The position numbers were made by a program, and so were the translations under genes. The notes beneath the pieces are model-generated. The model was not told the DNA's origin. It did no database searches and was given only the letters and a program-made list of their open reading frames with translations. From Thereva unica (Eukaryota > Arthropoda > Insecta > Diptera > Therevidae): a stretch of DNA of 64,000 nucleotides. The stretch is from NCBI GenBank assembly GCA_949987705.1, contig OX465284.1:114249163-114313162 (forward strand). The letters run 5' to 3'. This document shows positions 46,251 through 59,231 of the stretch, one piece after another (the first letter of the stretch is position 1; each line of letters begins with the position of its first letter).

Positions 46251-46969
46251 GTTCTTCTTGTGGATCGGTTCTCAGAATACGAAAACTGGTGATAGTCACA
46301 AGAATAGTCACAATTACTCCATGAGGGTATCTACACTGGTATCCCTTCAACTGTTACAAAACCTGTTTTTTAGGAGAGAATCGAGAAGCACAAAAGGTAA
46401 GTATAGTAACATCTTCACTGGAAAATATTGTCGGGAAAACTTAACACATACACGATGGTTTTCTGCTTAGTCTTTTTAATCGCCGGTGTCAAGTGTAATT
46501 ATCAGCAGACACAAATATTTCCGTGTAAAGGCAAGAAAGTTACTCGCGGTCGTGACGAACTAATATCCGTCTAAATCTAGATTATGTTGTAGAACTGGTT
46601 CGGTAACAGCTGAAGGAATACCAATGTAGATATCGTCAATGACGAGTCACAAAAGGTGGCTAAATAGTGTTAGTTAATTTTCCTTGCTCTGGTGACCTTC
46701 GACATGAACGACGATCAAATCAAGTAGTTAATTCTCGAAAACGTCGCAAGTCTTACAGAGGTGGTTGAAGAAATTAACAAATTGCAGACTTTGCAAAATC
46801 CCATATTGTAAAATCATATTGTTCTCTCAGGCGGACCACTTCACTACTAAGCCTCAGGAGACAAGACCTCTCAGCTCTAGTGGGAGTGCTGACCGGACAC
46901 TGTCTGATAGGGACGCATGCCTAGACCTACGATTTTTGCAGAAGCTGTAAGAATCTGGGCGAAGAGGAG

Positions 46970-47115
46970 TGTCGTTTTACCAAGCAGTCCCCCAACTAAG
47001 TACTACCCACGTCCAATGCTGCTTGACTTACGCAATCGAGCGAGAACCGATCTACTGAGCATGCTAATGGCACCGTCTATGGTCACCAAGAAAATATCCG
47101 TTTTCCTCGTCCTAT
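46970..47115 (-). repeat. Unclassified dispersed repeat, copy
   Basis: Contains cgttttaccaagcagtcccc, acgtccaatgctgcttgact, and atgctaatggcaccgtctat. It is the best preserved of four copies in the window. Family type unknown; the tail of a non-LTR element is one possibility. Confidence 0.65.
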
Positions 47116-49831
47116 ACAATTTTGTAAAGCCCCAATTTTGGGTGTGACCCACTCATTTTCTTCGGTTTAAACAATATTCTTTGTCTCTTTTGCAATTTTG
47201 TTTTATTTTATGAGCAAGTCTATTTTATTGATTCAGAATACTCTGCACAGTATGCGTCTATGCTGAAAAGGGAACGGTTTGTTATGATGACGTGAAATAG
47301 ATCTCAAAGTTACAACTATGCTTTTTCCAAAGTAGTCGTGAAGGACTCTCTACAGTTAACTAAAAAGCAAAATTTCATTTTAAAAAATATTTCTACTAAA
47401 AATTCTCACAGGAACGTTCTTCAAATATGTACACAACCTGTGCACTGACACTAATTGAATAGAACACTCGTGCCTGTACAGCTCCAGAAACAGTTCAGTC
47501 TACCTTTTTGGGATATCTTGTGAAAATAGCTTCAATTTCCTCCTCAAATAATTACCCCCGTTTGTTTCCACTCTAGTAACGCGCATTGACTCGAAAGTCC
47601 TTATTGTATGCGCTTTCGGTAGTGTAACTGTATTGTTGAACCCTGCTTCAGGATAGTTACCCCCAATCACAAGCCGGGGGTCCAAGCTGGGGCTTCAATG
47701 CTCGAGTCGTCCTCCTTCTAGCTCCTTCCATCCATGTCCTGGGGCTCCAGCTAGAAAATCGATAGTCTCCTTTGTGCCCGGGGGGATAACTCAATATTTA
47801 AAACGAATTCCTCAATATTGCCGAGATAAGTTTATCCAGTCGAAGGCGACGGCGACGTCTATAGCCAAAGCGCCCGTTCGGCGTGAAAATGAAAAATTGC
47901 ATCAACCAACAATGAATTACGAAAATGGCTTCGTTCGGGAAATTCTTACAGAAAGGAAAACTGAACCGGCTACAGGATAAGAAGTCCCCTTCTACAGATT
48001 CCATTGAAGACATTAAAGTGCGGTCGAAGGGAGAGAGAGAAAACGGAACATTTACGGGAGCGCATCCCTTTAAGTTTGCCCTAAGTGAAATTTACAGCTA
48101 AGTAGAATAGTTCTGTAAGGATATGAAGAAGGAGTTTGGCTGTAGGAGAACTTGTAAAGACGTACAGTCTATCGGCCAGGAAATTTCGTAGAAGGCTGTG
48201 TGAAAGTGGATCCTTTTCTGCTTTTACTATGGAAATTTCGCCGCAACCAAAAAGTTTGTAACTTTGAAGTTCATCGTTGTGTACAGTGACTGCTGGCTTT
48301 GTGTGTGAATCGTTTAAGGAAGCCAATGGAATACTGAAAGGCATTCTCGACCGCAAAGCTGGAAAAGAAAGTTTTTTCCTCATTTATTTTTATTTTGTGA
48401 ATTTCTGAATTAAAAATTATCATCTCAAAATATATTCCCCCCAAAAAAAAATGGAACGAATTTTGAGATGTGCAAAGTAAGTTTCACATTTTTTTTATTT
48501 TTTTTAACGCAGAAGAGTTGCCTTGAGAGAGGAGCCGGCATTGTGCTTATTCTTACTTTGAAGCTATTTTAAACATCCAGGTTGTTAATGGGCATTTTTA
48601 TAGAAACGAAGTAGTTGCTTTGTTTATCACGAAAACAATTGTGGATGGAGGAGCAAAAACGCTTCTGTTCTTATACACAATTTGCCTTGGTGTTTGCTGA
48701 ACACTTTTTTTTGTGCAACTAAGTAGAGACGAAGTGCAGTTTTTTTAGACGATTGTAGAGACATTTTTGTATGTTTAACGTGTATAACCTTCTAACCTTA
48801 ACCTGAATTTATATAAATAGTCAACTCTGTTTTATTTTCGTAGAAAAAGAGTGAAGGTTTTTGTATAATTCAAAGAGATATGCATTGTCCTTTGTGCACC
48901 AGATACAAGCCTATGATATGTTAGTTGGAAGATGTTTAGGAAGATGTAGTAGATTTCGATCAAGCAACAGAAGTATAGACCTTTTCAAACCTCGTGACAT
49001 CCCGCGCATCTTCCCCAGCTAAGCTCTTAAAAATGTTAAAAAGTTCAGACAAAAGCTTCACTTAACTCCTCCTATCAAATCACTTGCTGCCATGTAATCA
49101 GTCGCGACTGCGTATTGCTAAAGGGAGGTGTATTTTTCTGGGACTTCAATGATTATTTAAAAAATTTACAAATTATGACTGAAAAACACCCGTTTTAATA
49201 TATTTTTTTTATTTTAAGGTTTTTATATTTTACACATATGCCACAGAAATAATTTGTAGTAATTTCTACTAAAAAATACGATATTTGTGTTTTTATCACT
49301 TTGATTACTAGATTTTTGACATTTTCCGCCAGTCGCAAGCGCGCTTCTGCCTGGGGAGGTTGTGTTGCTTGTGGCTGCGGAGAACTCTCAATTTATGAAT
49401 GAAAATGCTCATATCTTTAAAAGAAATTTTTCCAGCAATTCTTTTAATTTATTTTAAATTTAGGGATGGGAAGTATTTAGCATAATTATAGTAAAATTAT
49501 GCTTATTACGATGGATAAACTGCCTTTGTTGAGCAGGAGTTTTACATGTATTTGAAAGCTCTGCTCAATACATATAAAGATTACTTAACTTTATTCATCC
49601 GGCATGCGCACATCCCTTCCCAAATTATTTTGTTGAGTTTTTTCTGGGTTTGTTGCCTTTTTAAGTTAAAAGAGGGGAAATGATAGAACAAATTTTATGA
49701 AATTGGGCAACGAGGTGCGCAGAACCCTTCAAATTATTTGTGTCACGGAGTTTGAAAACTTCTATACACCAAACGTCATGATTTTGAGCGAATTTAGCAC
49801 GGCAAGAACGTTTAATTTCTCTATTGTCTTT
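47116..49831. other. No recognised gene
   Basis: AT-rich unassigned DNA. A short inverted repeat (atctcaaaat at 48422 and attttgagat at 48462) flanks C- and A-runs. The 100-codon minus-strand ORF at 48081-48383 has no recognisable motif. Confidence 0.45.
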
Positions 49832-49890
49832 GTTTTATTACCCCTTTATTACCCTTTTATTACCTCTGGTAATAACCATGTTTTGTAAGA
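49832..49890 (+). repeat. TTATTACCC motif copy
   Basis: Contains tttattacccctttattacc, then cttttattacctctggtaat and aaccatgttttgtaagaaat. The aaccatgttt.gtaagaaat follow-on is shared with the copy at 2502. Confidence 0.7.
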
Positions 49891-50249
49891 AATTTTACTT
49901 TTTTAAGAACACTGAATTAAATCAAGGGCATTCGTCCAAGATTCGATAGAAAACTCGATTTAAAGCCAATCGATTTCGAGGTACTACCACTCTAGGTTTT
50001 TTTTAGCGAAGCCATTGATGATAAAAAGAAAGATTAATACTCAATCTTTAAACCAGTGAAATTACCCGAGTCGTTACTGTAGATTACCGAAGTACAAATG
50101 ACCGATTTTTATAAAACTCGAGCCTCCCATTGCTTGCCAGAAATCCATAACAAATGGGAAAACATAGTAAAATAGGCTGGTAAGCTCACGTAGATAACCC
50201 AAAAGCGTTTAAAAACAACATTCGATCAAGTACGAGAAAATTTGAAAAG

Positions 50250-50490
50250 GATTAGTGAACGGTAAGATCTATGGGGTGCGATACAGCTCTGGTTCATCCA
50301 ATCCACACATACGGATGGCAACTATGGTAACCAGCGCTGACTGAACAGCGTTAATGTTAACAAGTTAGTAAGGTTGCAGTGAACTCCAAAAATAGGGGCA
50401 ACAAGGGTCATTAAAACATGATCCACGGACGCCCTTGATGTGACTTGCTCCCTCCTTACCATCACATTAAACACCTACGGAGATATCCTG
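50250..50490 (+). pseudogene. Jockey/R1-like LINE relic (C-terminal part)
   Basis: The plus strand reads DTALVHPIHTYGWQLW, a stop, PALTEQ, then in shifted frames KLVRLQ, GATRVI, and TDALDVTCSLL. Compare YTAVVRPILTYGALVWWPAL...KLQRLACLGITGAMRTTPTAALEVLLxLPPL, just after the RT domain in several insect LINEs. Heavily decayed. Confidence 0.45.
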
Positions 50491-51062
50491 AAGATATTTC
50501 ATTTACGAATAGTCACCGGCGGTTCCGGTGTATCTAGGGCAGGGGTGTATCTAGAGACCACTAACAATTCACTGCCCTAGCACTTTTTGGTGCATGCTAG
50601 TATCTTCGAAGCGGAAGTGGTGGGCATTCTCAAGGTGTACTAAATAATGTATCTGAAGATGCATTGGAATTTGCTTGTCCTACAGGCCTTTCTCTTTTCA
50701 TGACATTTTCTACTTGCGACTGTATTTCATCAACAGCATCTGTAATATTATCTTTGAGTGCTTGAATCGGTGCTGAAGCATTCGCGAACCCGAGAAAAAA
50801 TATAAAATGGCTTTACAACGGGCGAACACCGACCGCTTTTGGCTTTTTAAGGGGCATATGACGGTCTTATGGTTTTTAATCATTTTTAATGGGAACACAT
50901 ACGGGCTCGCATACCCTGAAACTTGACCCCGGAGGAGATAGTTTTACTTGTTTACGTACCCAGGCAGATGAAAAAAAATGATTATATGCTCATGATCTTA
51001 ATGTCTTTCCACCGCACCATCAGCGAATGTACGGCGTTGTGCTTAATCCGCACATGATTATG

Positions 51063-51112
51063 ATTTATTTTATTACTCTTTTATTACCCTTTTATTACTC
51101 TATTATTACCTG
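51063..51112 (+). repeat. TTATTACCC motif copy
   Basis: Runs of ttattactcttttattaccc and ctattattacctg match the repeated motif; the follow-on sequence differs from the other copies. Confidence 0.6.
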
Positions 51113-52213
51113 TTTTTATTCTTTAATTCTAACTAGTTCAATGAATTTTGCGACTGTGTACCGATCTATATCTGAAAATCTCATAGTTTCTACTTGTCAA
51201 CTACCATCGTAATGAGAGTTTTATGTTAATAGCTCAAAAATGGCGCGAAATTTAAAATGACACCTCTTGCTGAAATACCCTTTAACCATACAATATCAGA
51301 TATCAACTTTATCACAGCACAAGGAGTAGGCACGGATGCCATACTGATTGGCTTTAGGACTATGTTTTTCTGCCAAAATTAGACTTCGTTCGACTCATTC
51401 CTTACTCTCCTGTTAAGCTCAGCCGCCAACTTCCAATACTAATCCACTTTCTTCTGAAAATATGAATATTCATGCTTTTTAAACATGATTATATATTTTG
51501 CAACGCAATTTTAGTCCAATATATTTTCATTAGGTATATAAACCTGTCTGGTAAGTTTTCTAAAAATAACACAAGGCATCCAGCTAAGAAAAAAAACAAA
51601 AACAAAAACAAAACCCCCAGACAAATAGCAACTAAAACCAAAAATTACCTCCACTTGAAGCCCTAAGATACTCCATCTCCTCCATTCAAACCACTCTGTG
51701 TATAGAGCCGCGTTCTGCACGAGCACGTCTCGTTATTTTGACACATGCTCCTCTTTATTCGCGATTCTCACCTGTCACAACAATCTTCTTCCAGTACTTT
51801 TAAAACTTTTAATGGCATATAAAAATGCATGCATAATCATAATATAATCTCCTCTTCTGCGCGCCGCCAAACCACCGAATTTCATTTTGCAAATTATCTT
51901 GTTAAGTTTTTTTTGTGTGCTGAAAATAAAAAAGTGGTGGGGGGGGTAAAATCTCGTATAAATACCCATAAATTTTGGCCTCGTTCTTCGCAAGGGCAAG
52001 TCCCACCCTTTCTTCGGGGGAATGATGCAAATCACTCCGCTTCAGTTCCATATCTCAATAATTCAATTACGTACTTTTGGCCCTTTTGTATTTTGATAAT
52101 GGCAAACTTTTTCAATCCCTAAATCAAAAACTCGAATTTTTTTTATTTTTTTATTTTTTTTTCTGAATTAACCCGCATTTAATGATTTTCGCCCTCTCTT
52201 TTTCTCTTTGCAG

Positions 52214-52245
52214 CTATGGCAACGTTATCACATCGCATTATGCTG
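52214..52245 (+). other. Candidate 32-nt exon
   Basis: The acceptor gccctctctttttctctttgcag ends at 52213, and a consensus donor GTAAGT begins at 52246. The 32 bases between contain ATG and read MATLSHRIML in frame into the donor. If real it would be a 5'UTR or first-coding microexon, possibly of the kekkon-like gene 9 kb downstream on the same strand. No homology recognised. Confidence 0.35.
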
Positions 52246-54069
52246 GTAAGTCTTGACTGGATCTAATTCAATTAAATCTGAGAAGCTGAAAAGTCACCTC
52301 CGCCGCTGCTCCATGGTTCTGGGGGGCATTTCAATGGAGGGCGCCGTTCTCAGGACCCTATATACATATATACATGGCGGAGTAGATTTTGGCTCCGTCG
52401 TCGTCGAGTATAGTAGTTGGAGCGGCGCGGGGGTGCGCCAGCGGTACAGGGACCATTGTTGTTATAGGAAGGGAAAATTTCACTGGAGTCGCTCTATTAC
52501 CTAGAATGGCATCTTCAGTCCTCTCCACACTTGTTATGTGCCACGTCTATACGATCGCCCTGTATACCATATACCACTGTGTCGTATTCGGAGCCCTACG
52601 CTCCACCTAGGTATGATTGCTCCGGGCCCTTCGTCTGTTTGTTTAATTTGAATTTGAATGCGCCTCCTTTACGTGCTTATGAGTTATTCACAAATTTCAT
52701 CAAAAGCTATTGTTGGAAGTTAAATTGGAAAGAAAGGAGGAAAAACAAAAAAAATGAACGAAACTCCAGTTCATAACCCCAATGCCTTCCTCCATAAGGG
52801 CTAAGGTGTGGGTGGTGTGTAGCAGCTCTCTCTGTCAACAGCCGATTTTCCTGACTCGGCTTTGTTTTTGGCGTTGCGGAACTTCCACTTTTTCAAGTGT
52901 AAATGTATTCAGATTTCATACCTCCCAGAGAAAAAAGAATGAATTCTCGCTGAATCTGGATTAACTGCGGCATCCCCAGGCTCCGCTTAGTATAGGCCAT
53001 ATGTATATCCATATATACGATGATGATGATGATCCAGTACCGGCCCGGAGATCCATTCCGGTACAATGCATAATGACGTCAATGCTTCCTTGTCGCTGGG
53101 ATTCTGTCGCAATTTTCGGTAAATATTTGCGTGAAGCATAAAACTTTTGTGTAAATATTTGACAGAAAGTTATCCGTAAACACAGACCCTTATTGAAACC
53201 ATTGACAAATTACCCAAAACCACCCCCGCGCCCCTTTCACTTACCCCAATCGCCATACTCCAGCCGCACAGTGCATGTCATCAGTCCAAATATTTTTGCT
53301 TGCATGTGGCTTGGTTTATGTTACTACAGCAAGAGGGACATGAGCAAAAAGGATTCCAGAATATGCCTACATAATGTCCACAAATTGTGTGTAGTACGTG
53401 CGGAGGAGCGTAGGCGTATGTTGTCATTTCGTTCAATCGCGTAATGCTGTTGACAATGTCTCAAAAGGAATTTTATGTGTGTGTATGTGTGTGCTGCCAT
53501 ATGATTTTTTCGTTTTCATTGATAATTACATATTTGTTATTAGGCTTGAATATAGTCTGGAACATAGTCAAGCATTGGTAAATTACATGTACTTAGTAGA
53601 TCCCTCGTAAACCTTCATTTGCTGATGATAACCGTTCCAGTATTTTTTGTTTACTTACTTGATTAAAACGAGTACTTTGAAGTTTGCGAAGGCATTCATT
53701 CAAATTGAATACTCCATTTTAGATTTTTCAAAGAAAAAAGAGTTTATACAAAGACTCTGTCCGTTCGTCTGTCTGTAAATCATTTTCATTTACACCACTA
53801 CTATGTAGCTAGCTGCATGCAGTGATATATTTCAAATTGTCTCAGTCTCTCTTAGTAGGACTAAACGTAGAGTTAACACCAACAAAGAAATTCTGTTACA
53901 TCAGCATGCAGAGACATGGATACAAAAATATATTTTTGTAAGTTCTCCTTTGAAACCTATTCTGGCCCAATGAATAGTCTTCTGACTTGACTATGGCTGA
54001 TTTTGTCAGATTTCTTTAATCTCAAGAAAGGCGCAATGGAAATTTCGTCAAATTAGCAAGACATCCTAC
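52246..54069. other. No recognised gene
   Basis: Follows the candidate microexon, so it could be intronic. It has GC-richer patches at 52300-52640 and a (GAT)5 run at about 53020. No motif-bearing ORF. Confidence 0.45.
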
Positions 54070-54330
54070 GTTTAACATGTCTCTGTAAAGTGGATTTTTC
54101 TAATTGATTTTTTATTACCCCTTTATTTCCTTCTTATTACCTCTGGTTATTAAATGTGCTCATATATCAAAATTTAATTCAATTTTGTAATAATTCATAG
54201 TACAAACACTAAGTGGATTTTTCCGATTATAATTTTTTATTACCCCTTTATTACCCTTTTATTACCTCCGGTTATTAAATGTGCTTATATCAAATTTTTA
54301 TTACATTTTCTAACAATGCATAGTACAAAC
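54070..54330 (+). repeat. TTATTACCC motif, tandem pair of about 120-bp units
   Basis: Two consecutive units share a lead (agtggatttttc.aatt), the TTATTACCC block (54110 and 54231), the phrase acctc(t/c)ggttattaaatgtg, and a follow-on with ataattcatagtacaaacac or acaatgcatagtacaaacat. This shows the motif belongs to a longer repeat unit. Confidence 0.75.
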
Positions 54331-55149
54331 ATTAAAAAAATACAATTCCTTAATTGGAAACAACCTTAAATTATTAAAAATGTCCACCAGTATACTCGTA
54401 TGCAGATTCGTGTTATTTAACCAAAATCATGCGTGGCGAGTACCTCGATACATGAACCCACTTTACTACATTTTATTTTTATGAAAATAAAATCCAATTT
54501 ATCGGGCTTTATCCTTTCGGAAAGACTTATTAATATTTGTGCTGTTGGTTGATAAAAATTCATGGATTTTTTTGGTATGCCTGTAATAAAAAATAACTAG
54601 AGCTTCGTTGTCATCATAATCGAATGTTTTACACAATAAAGGCTACTAAAATAATGCATAAAATGTACAGTAACCAATTTTTTATTAAATATGTATATTT
54701 TTTTTTGTTTGTTGATGTAGAGTTATTGGAATTTCATTTCCAGATAAAAAAAAAAACCGGAAAAGCTTATGCAAATGATTTTTAATATTTCGAGGGCGTT
54801 CAAAAAATTGTACCCAATAGTTACTTTGTAAATGATCAGTCCGTTGAGCAAATAAAACCAGCTTCCTTTAACGTTGTTATAAAGACAGTTCTAGAAAACC
54901 TGCAAAACGAACTTGATAATTGATTTGCAGGGCAATAATGAATTAAAAACCACTTTTCAGTTATTCCACTTCTAAATGAAGAATACCTGAGCCAGCTGGC
55001 AAAAGAAAAATACGCCGCGAACTTCGGCTTACAAACAGATCGAACTGAAAGTCTAAAACAATCAATTTACATGGAAGCCCTAGTCAACCAAGTACCAAGT
55101 ATTTATCTCCTTAATGTGTCTGTCAAATATAGTCACATTTTAGTTTTTC

Positions 55150-55205
55150 TTTATTACCCCTTTAATTACCTTTTTATTACCTCTGATAATAACTACGTTT
55201 AATAA
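55150..55205 (+). repeat. TTATTACCC motif copy
   Basis: Reads tttattacccctttaattac, then ctttttattacctctgataa and taactacgttt, again followed by a taag phrase as at 2502 and 49832. Confidence 0.7.
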
Positions 55206-56192
55206 GATATAGTATGGCATTTTCCAAGAATGGTGGAAAAACTAAACAAAATGAAATATTTAGAACATCCATATTATATTAACGACCCACACTCTATCGG
55301 ATTAAATCCATAAATTAGTAAATAAATAATAAAGAAAGCTTTTTATGGCCCTAATGAAAGCCATCGCAACCACCTATTATCACATACTTAGATGAAATAA
55401 AAACTAAAAATTCATTCATATTCACAAAATCAATTTAGAGCAAAATTTCACCATGAATTAACGTGCACATAGAAAACATTACACAAAATTCAATTTCAAT
55501 TGAAATAGCCTATAAAAAAAAATATAAATAAAAGTATAAAACAGTGTGCGTGTGTGTGCGTGCGTTCGTGCACATGGATAATATGAAAAGGGATGAAATC
55601 TAGAAAGTTTATGAAACAAATTAAAACCATTAATTACATACGCACCGTGTGTATACGGTGAAATTAATCCTTTGTGTTTTAGGGTTCAACTCGTTAATCC
55701 TTTTTAAATGACTCCTTGATGAGTCATTATGGTTACCTGATAAAATTTGCACGTAAATTATCATTAATTCGGCGGTGAATGGTGGGTACCTAAATTTCAC
55801 GATTTAAATTAGTGAAATTCCTCTTCTATTTTTGGTGGGTGTGTGTGTGCGTACACCATATCCCTGTCCTGAGTTTCGCTCCCCTTCTTCCCTCTGGCAT
55901 ACCATACACGACACCATATATAGCAGAATTGTCGAGAGGGCTGCAATTCCAGGACTAAATTATAAATAAAATACAATGACACCATTTTGGGGAAATTTTC
56001 CAGGATATTTAATATCATTGTGCGATATCGGGATGAGAATTATTTATGGCTTAATCGAGCGTGGGGAGCAGTTTTTGCCGGAATCGAGATAAATTTATTG
56101 AAATGTTGACAATTTAAAAACAAAAAAAGGATGTTTTAATTTTCTAGCGCAATTCTATTACAGTTTTAACAAGTAGATTATAATAATTAGGG

Positions 56193-56325
56193 ATGTTATG
56201 TGTTATGTGTTATGTATTATGCCCAATTATGTATTATGTATTATGTCCAATTATGTGTTATGTGCTATACCCAATTATGTGTTATGTATTATGCCCCATT
56301 ATGTGTTATGTATTATGCCCAATGT
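56193..56325 (+). repeat. TATGTATTATGCCCAATTATG tandem repeat
   Basis: Units of 20-30 bases (tgttatgtattatgcccaat with variants) are repeated about five times. It gives a 60-codon repeat-driven ORF (YVLCIMPN units) that is not a supported gene. Confidence 0.8.
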
Positions 56326-57269
56326 GGTTTTGCTATTTCAGGACCGGAAGGCAAAACCAAATAAAATAAACCTTGATTAAGTAAACACAATAAATAAATA
56401 ATTTCCGTATACTATACCCAACTGAAATTGCGTTGATTATACTCCATTGCCATTTTTTCATCAAGAAAAAATCTTGGCTTTTTTTTTTCAATTCTTTTGT
56501 TGGATTATTTTTATAGAAAAGAGAAATTGAAGGGTGATTTCCAAATTGATTACGGCCTTTGCAATTGCACACACACACCCATCAATGGATCCTTTTTTTA
56601 TGTTCTTCACCCCAGCATAATTTTTTAGGCATTTCTATAGAAGCACAGAAAAAAAACCATACATTCACAATCATCGTTATTCGTCCTTTGATCAGGACGA
56701 GTATTATACTCGTAATTAATTTGTGCGTAGTTGAATTACTTCTTACATTTTTTTCCACGAATTGATTACTTTTCTGTAAGTTATATTGATGGAAGAAACA
56801 TTGAGGGTATATATATTAATCTGTAACAAAGGTCATGGGACACCGTCTATTTATTGACATTACATCAAGGCTGGCTGCTATTGCGTCTGAAACACCTTTC
56901 AACGAAATATATAGCCGCAATGAAGAGAAGGCTTTTCTGGGGAATAACCAAAGACAAGATGCTAATGGTATACGAAATTGGATAACAATTTTAGGGGAAG
57001 AGAGTTCCATATATGGTGTTTCTGCTTGTGATGGCATTTCTATATTTAAGTTTTTGGAAGTCTATAGATCGACTATTCAAAGGTTCTGAGAAATTTTCTA
57101 GTTTGGGTACAAAAAAACATCACCATATATCTCATTGCAAAATAGATAGCAAGTATGGGACTCCTAACAGATTTGAAGGGAAGACATCATTGGACACATT
57201 TATTCACATGCATACTAAAGTTGTTACTTGGCTAACTTTATGCAGACACTTGTGCACGTAATTCTAGTT

Positions 57270-57712
57270 CCATGTTATTGTCAGCTGGTAATATTGAACC
57301 AAGGTAGATAAATGATTTTGCTACTTAAAATTTTCGCTCTTTTACTTTGATTGTGGTACGAACGATAGGTGTTCTTGTAGACTGGGCCGCCATGTGATTT
57401 GTTTTGCTGTCGTTGATGTTCAGTCCCATCTTTCGTACCGGCCGTTCATTCTAGGTGAAAACGTCCTGTTCAGTTTCTGACATTCTTCTACCAATGATGT
57501 CAATGTCGCTAAAAACCCAGTAATTTCGTGGACTTGTGGAGAAGTGTGCCCTTTACTGTCACAACCGAATCTCGGATCACTTTCCCCAACACCAGATAAA
57601 CAAGAAGGCAGATCAGACAGTTCGCTAGTCGAAGTTCATTATAGATGTATAGATTGATCTGAAAAATGTTCCGGATATCTTTACTTGGCTTATCACATTG
57701 GCCATGGCCCAC
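57270..57712 (-). pseudogene. LINE-C (RTE-like) reverse-transcriptase relic, broken
   Basis: The minus strand gives ANCLICLLVYLVLGKVIRDS, then KGTLLHKSTKLLGF, then after a frameshift DIDIIGRRMSETEQDVF (the YADDIDIIGR motif with the YAD part lost), MGLNINDSKTNHM, and KSFIYLGSILPADNNMELEL. This is the RTE order of motif C followed by the thumb. Stops and a frameshift show it is dead. It directly precedes the satellite array. Confidence 0.7.
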
Positions 57713-57829
57713 CTACATAAACGTGTCAGACTATTAGGGCATTTTTCCATTGCCTTTAGTCATAGTAGTATAGTATCAATTTAAAGAATTTTACTCTGAT
57801 TAAACTGATTTTCACGATATCATTGCACA

Positions 57830-58990
57830 TAACAGAATCCGTTTGGAATAATTTGGAGCAATTGTGAGAATTTTGGGACAATATTTGGGACACATTGAAG
57901 CACATTGGGACATACAGAAAATATTTGCGACAAAATATTTACCATCCAACAAGTTTTTTATAACGATCTAAAACAGCCAAATACTTACCGACCGAAAAAC
58001 TATCTTTGGACTGCCGTTTGCACGTATGAGTTAATGTATAGGCTATTACCATTATTTTAAATGGTTATTTTTCTTATATTTTGGGACAATTTTGGTCTCC
58101 ACAACTCATCATATAACTTACCAAAAACAGTTTGGGTTAATTTAGAGAAAGTTGAAAATTTTTGGGACACTTTTGTGACATATTGGGACACTTTGGGACA
58201 TGCAGAAATTGTTTTAGGACAATATAATTTACCAATAAACGCATCATATAAGTTTTTTTATATCGACCCAAAATTTTGCTCGACTTCAAAAATAACGTTA
58301 AACAGCTGTTCCCACTATTCGAGTCATAGCCCAAGCTATGTGTTCATCACAGTAAAGAATAATTTTTTGTCATTTTTAAAGACAAATTTTATCCCTATTA
58401 TATTATATAAATTTTTAGAATTAATTTGAGTTAATTTGGAACAGTTTTGATAACTTTGGGACACTTTTGTGACATTTTGGGACACTTTTGTGACATTTTG
58501 GGACACTTTAAGATATGCAGAAATCGTTTGAGACATTATATTAACCAATCAACTATCAAATAACTTTTTTATAAATAGCCCAAAATTTGTCGATTTCAAA
58601 AATATCGTTAAGCAGTTTTTTCCGAGTCGTAGTCCAAGCTATGTTCATCATAGTAAAACGTTTTATTTTGTTACAAATTTAATGTTTCTTATAGCATATA
58701 GTTTGAGTTAATTTGGAGGAGTTTTGATAATTTTGGGATACTTTGGGACACCTTTGGGACATTTTGGGACACTTGCAGAAATTGTTTAGGACAATATATT
58801 TATCAAGAAACTGTCAAATAACATTTTTTATATTAATCTAAAATAGCCCAAACTTTATTGGCCTGAAAAATATCAGCTGCCCCAACTATCCGACTATCAA
58901 ACTATGTTCATCATCGTATAGAGCTATTTTTGTTATTTTTTAAGATCAATTTGATGACGAAAATATCATATTCACTTTCAGAATCAGTTT
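57830..58990 (+). repeat. Satellite-like array, about four units of roughly 290 bp
   Basis: Successive units share, in order: gggacacttttgtgacattt runs, tgcagaaattgtttaggaca, a stretch like accaataaa..tcatataa.tttttta, a phrase like agcccaaa, and caagctatgttcatcata. The gcagaaat landmark falls at about 57914, 58204, 58517 and 58774. The GGGACA part is itself a 21-bp sub-repeat. Copies differ by substitutions and indels, so the array is not recent. No coding potential. Confidence 0.75.
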
Positions 58991-59197
58991 GAGGTGAAGT
59001 TCGAGTGAAAACCTGTTAATTTTCCTAGGCCGAACCCACACTGTTATTGGCCTATAATGTTTCTACCGTTTGGATCAAGGGCGAAGGATAACCAAGTGTA
59101 GGATAGCGAAAAATATCTTATACACGATACTAAACAACGTTATACAGCTTCGATTGTCCCGTCTGTGAACTATCTTTCTGAGACTGAGTCCCCTTCT

Positions 59198-59231
59198 TTC
59201 TTAATTCCCTTCTGTTTTGGCGCGGCCTCTA
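59198..59231. mobile_element. End fragment of the TA-flanked MITE family
   Basis: The sequence ttcccttctgttttggcgcg followed by gcctcta resembles the right terminus of the MITE at 27258. No matching left end was found upstream, so it is a truncated piece. Confidence 0.45.
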
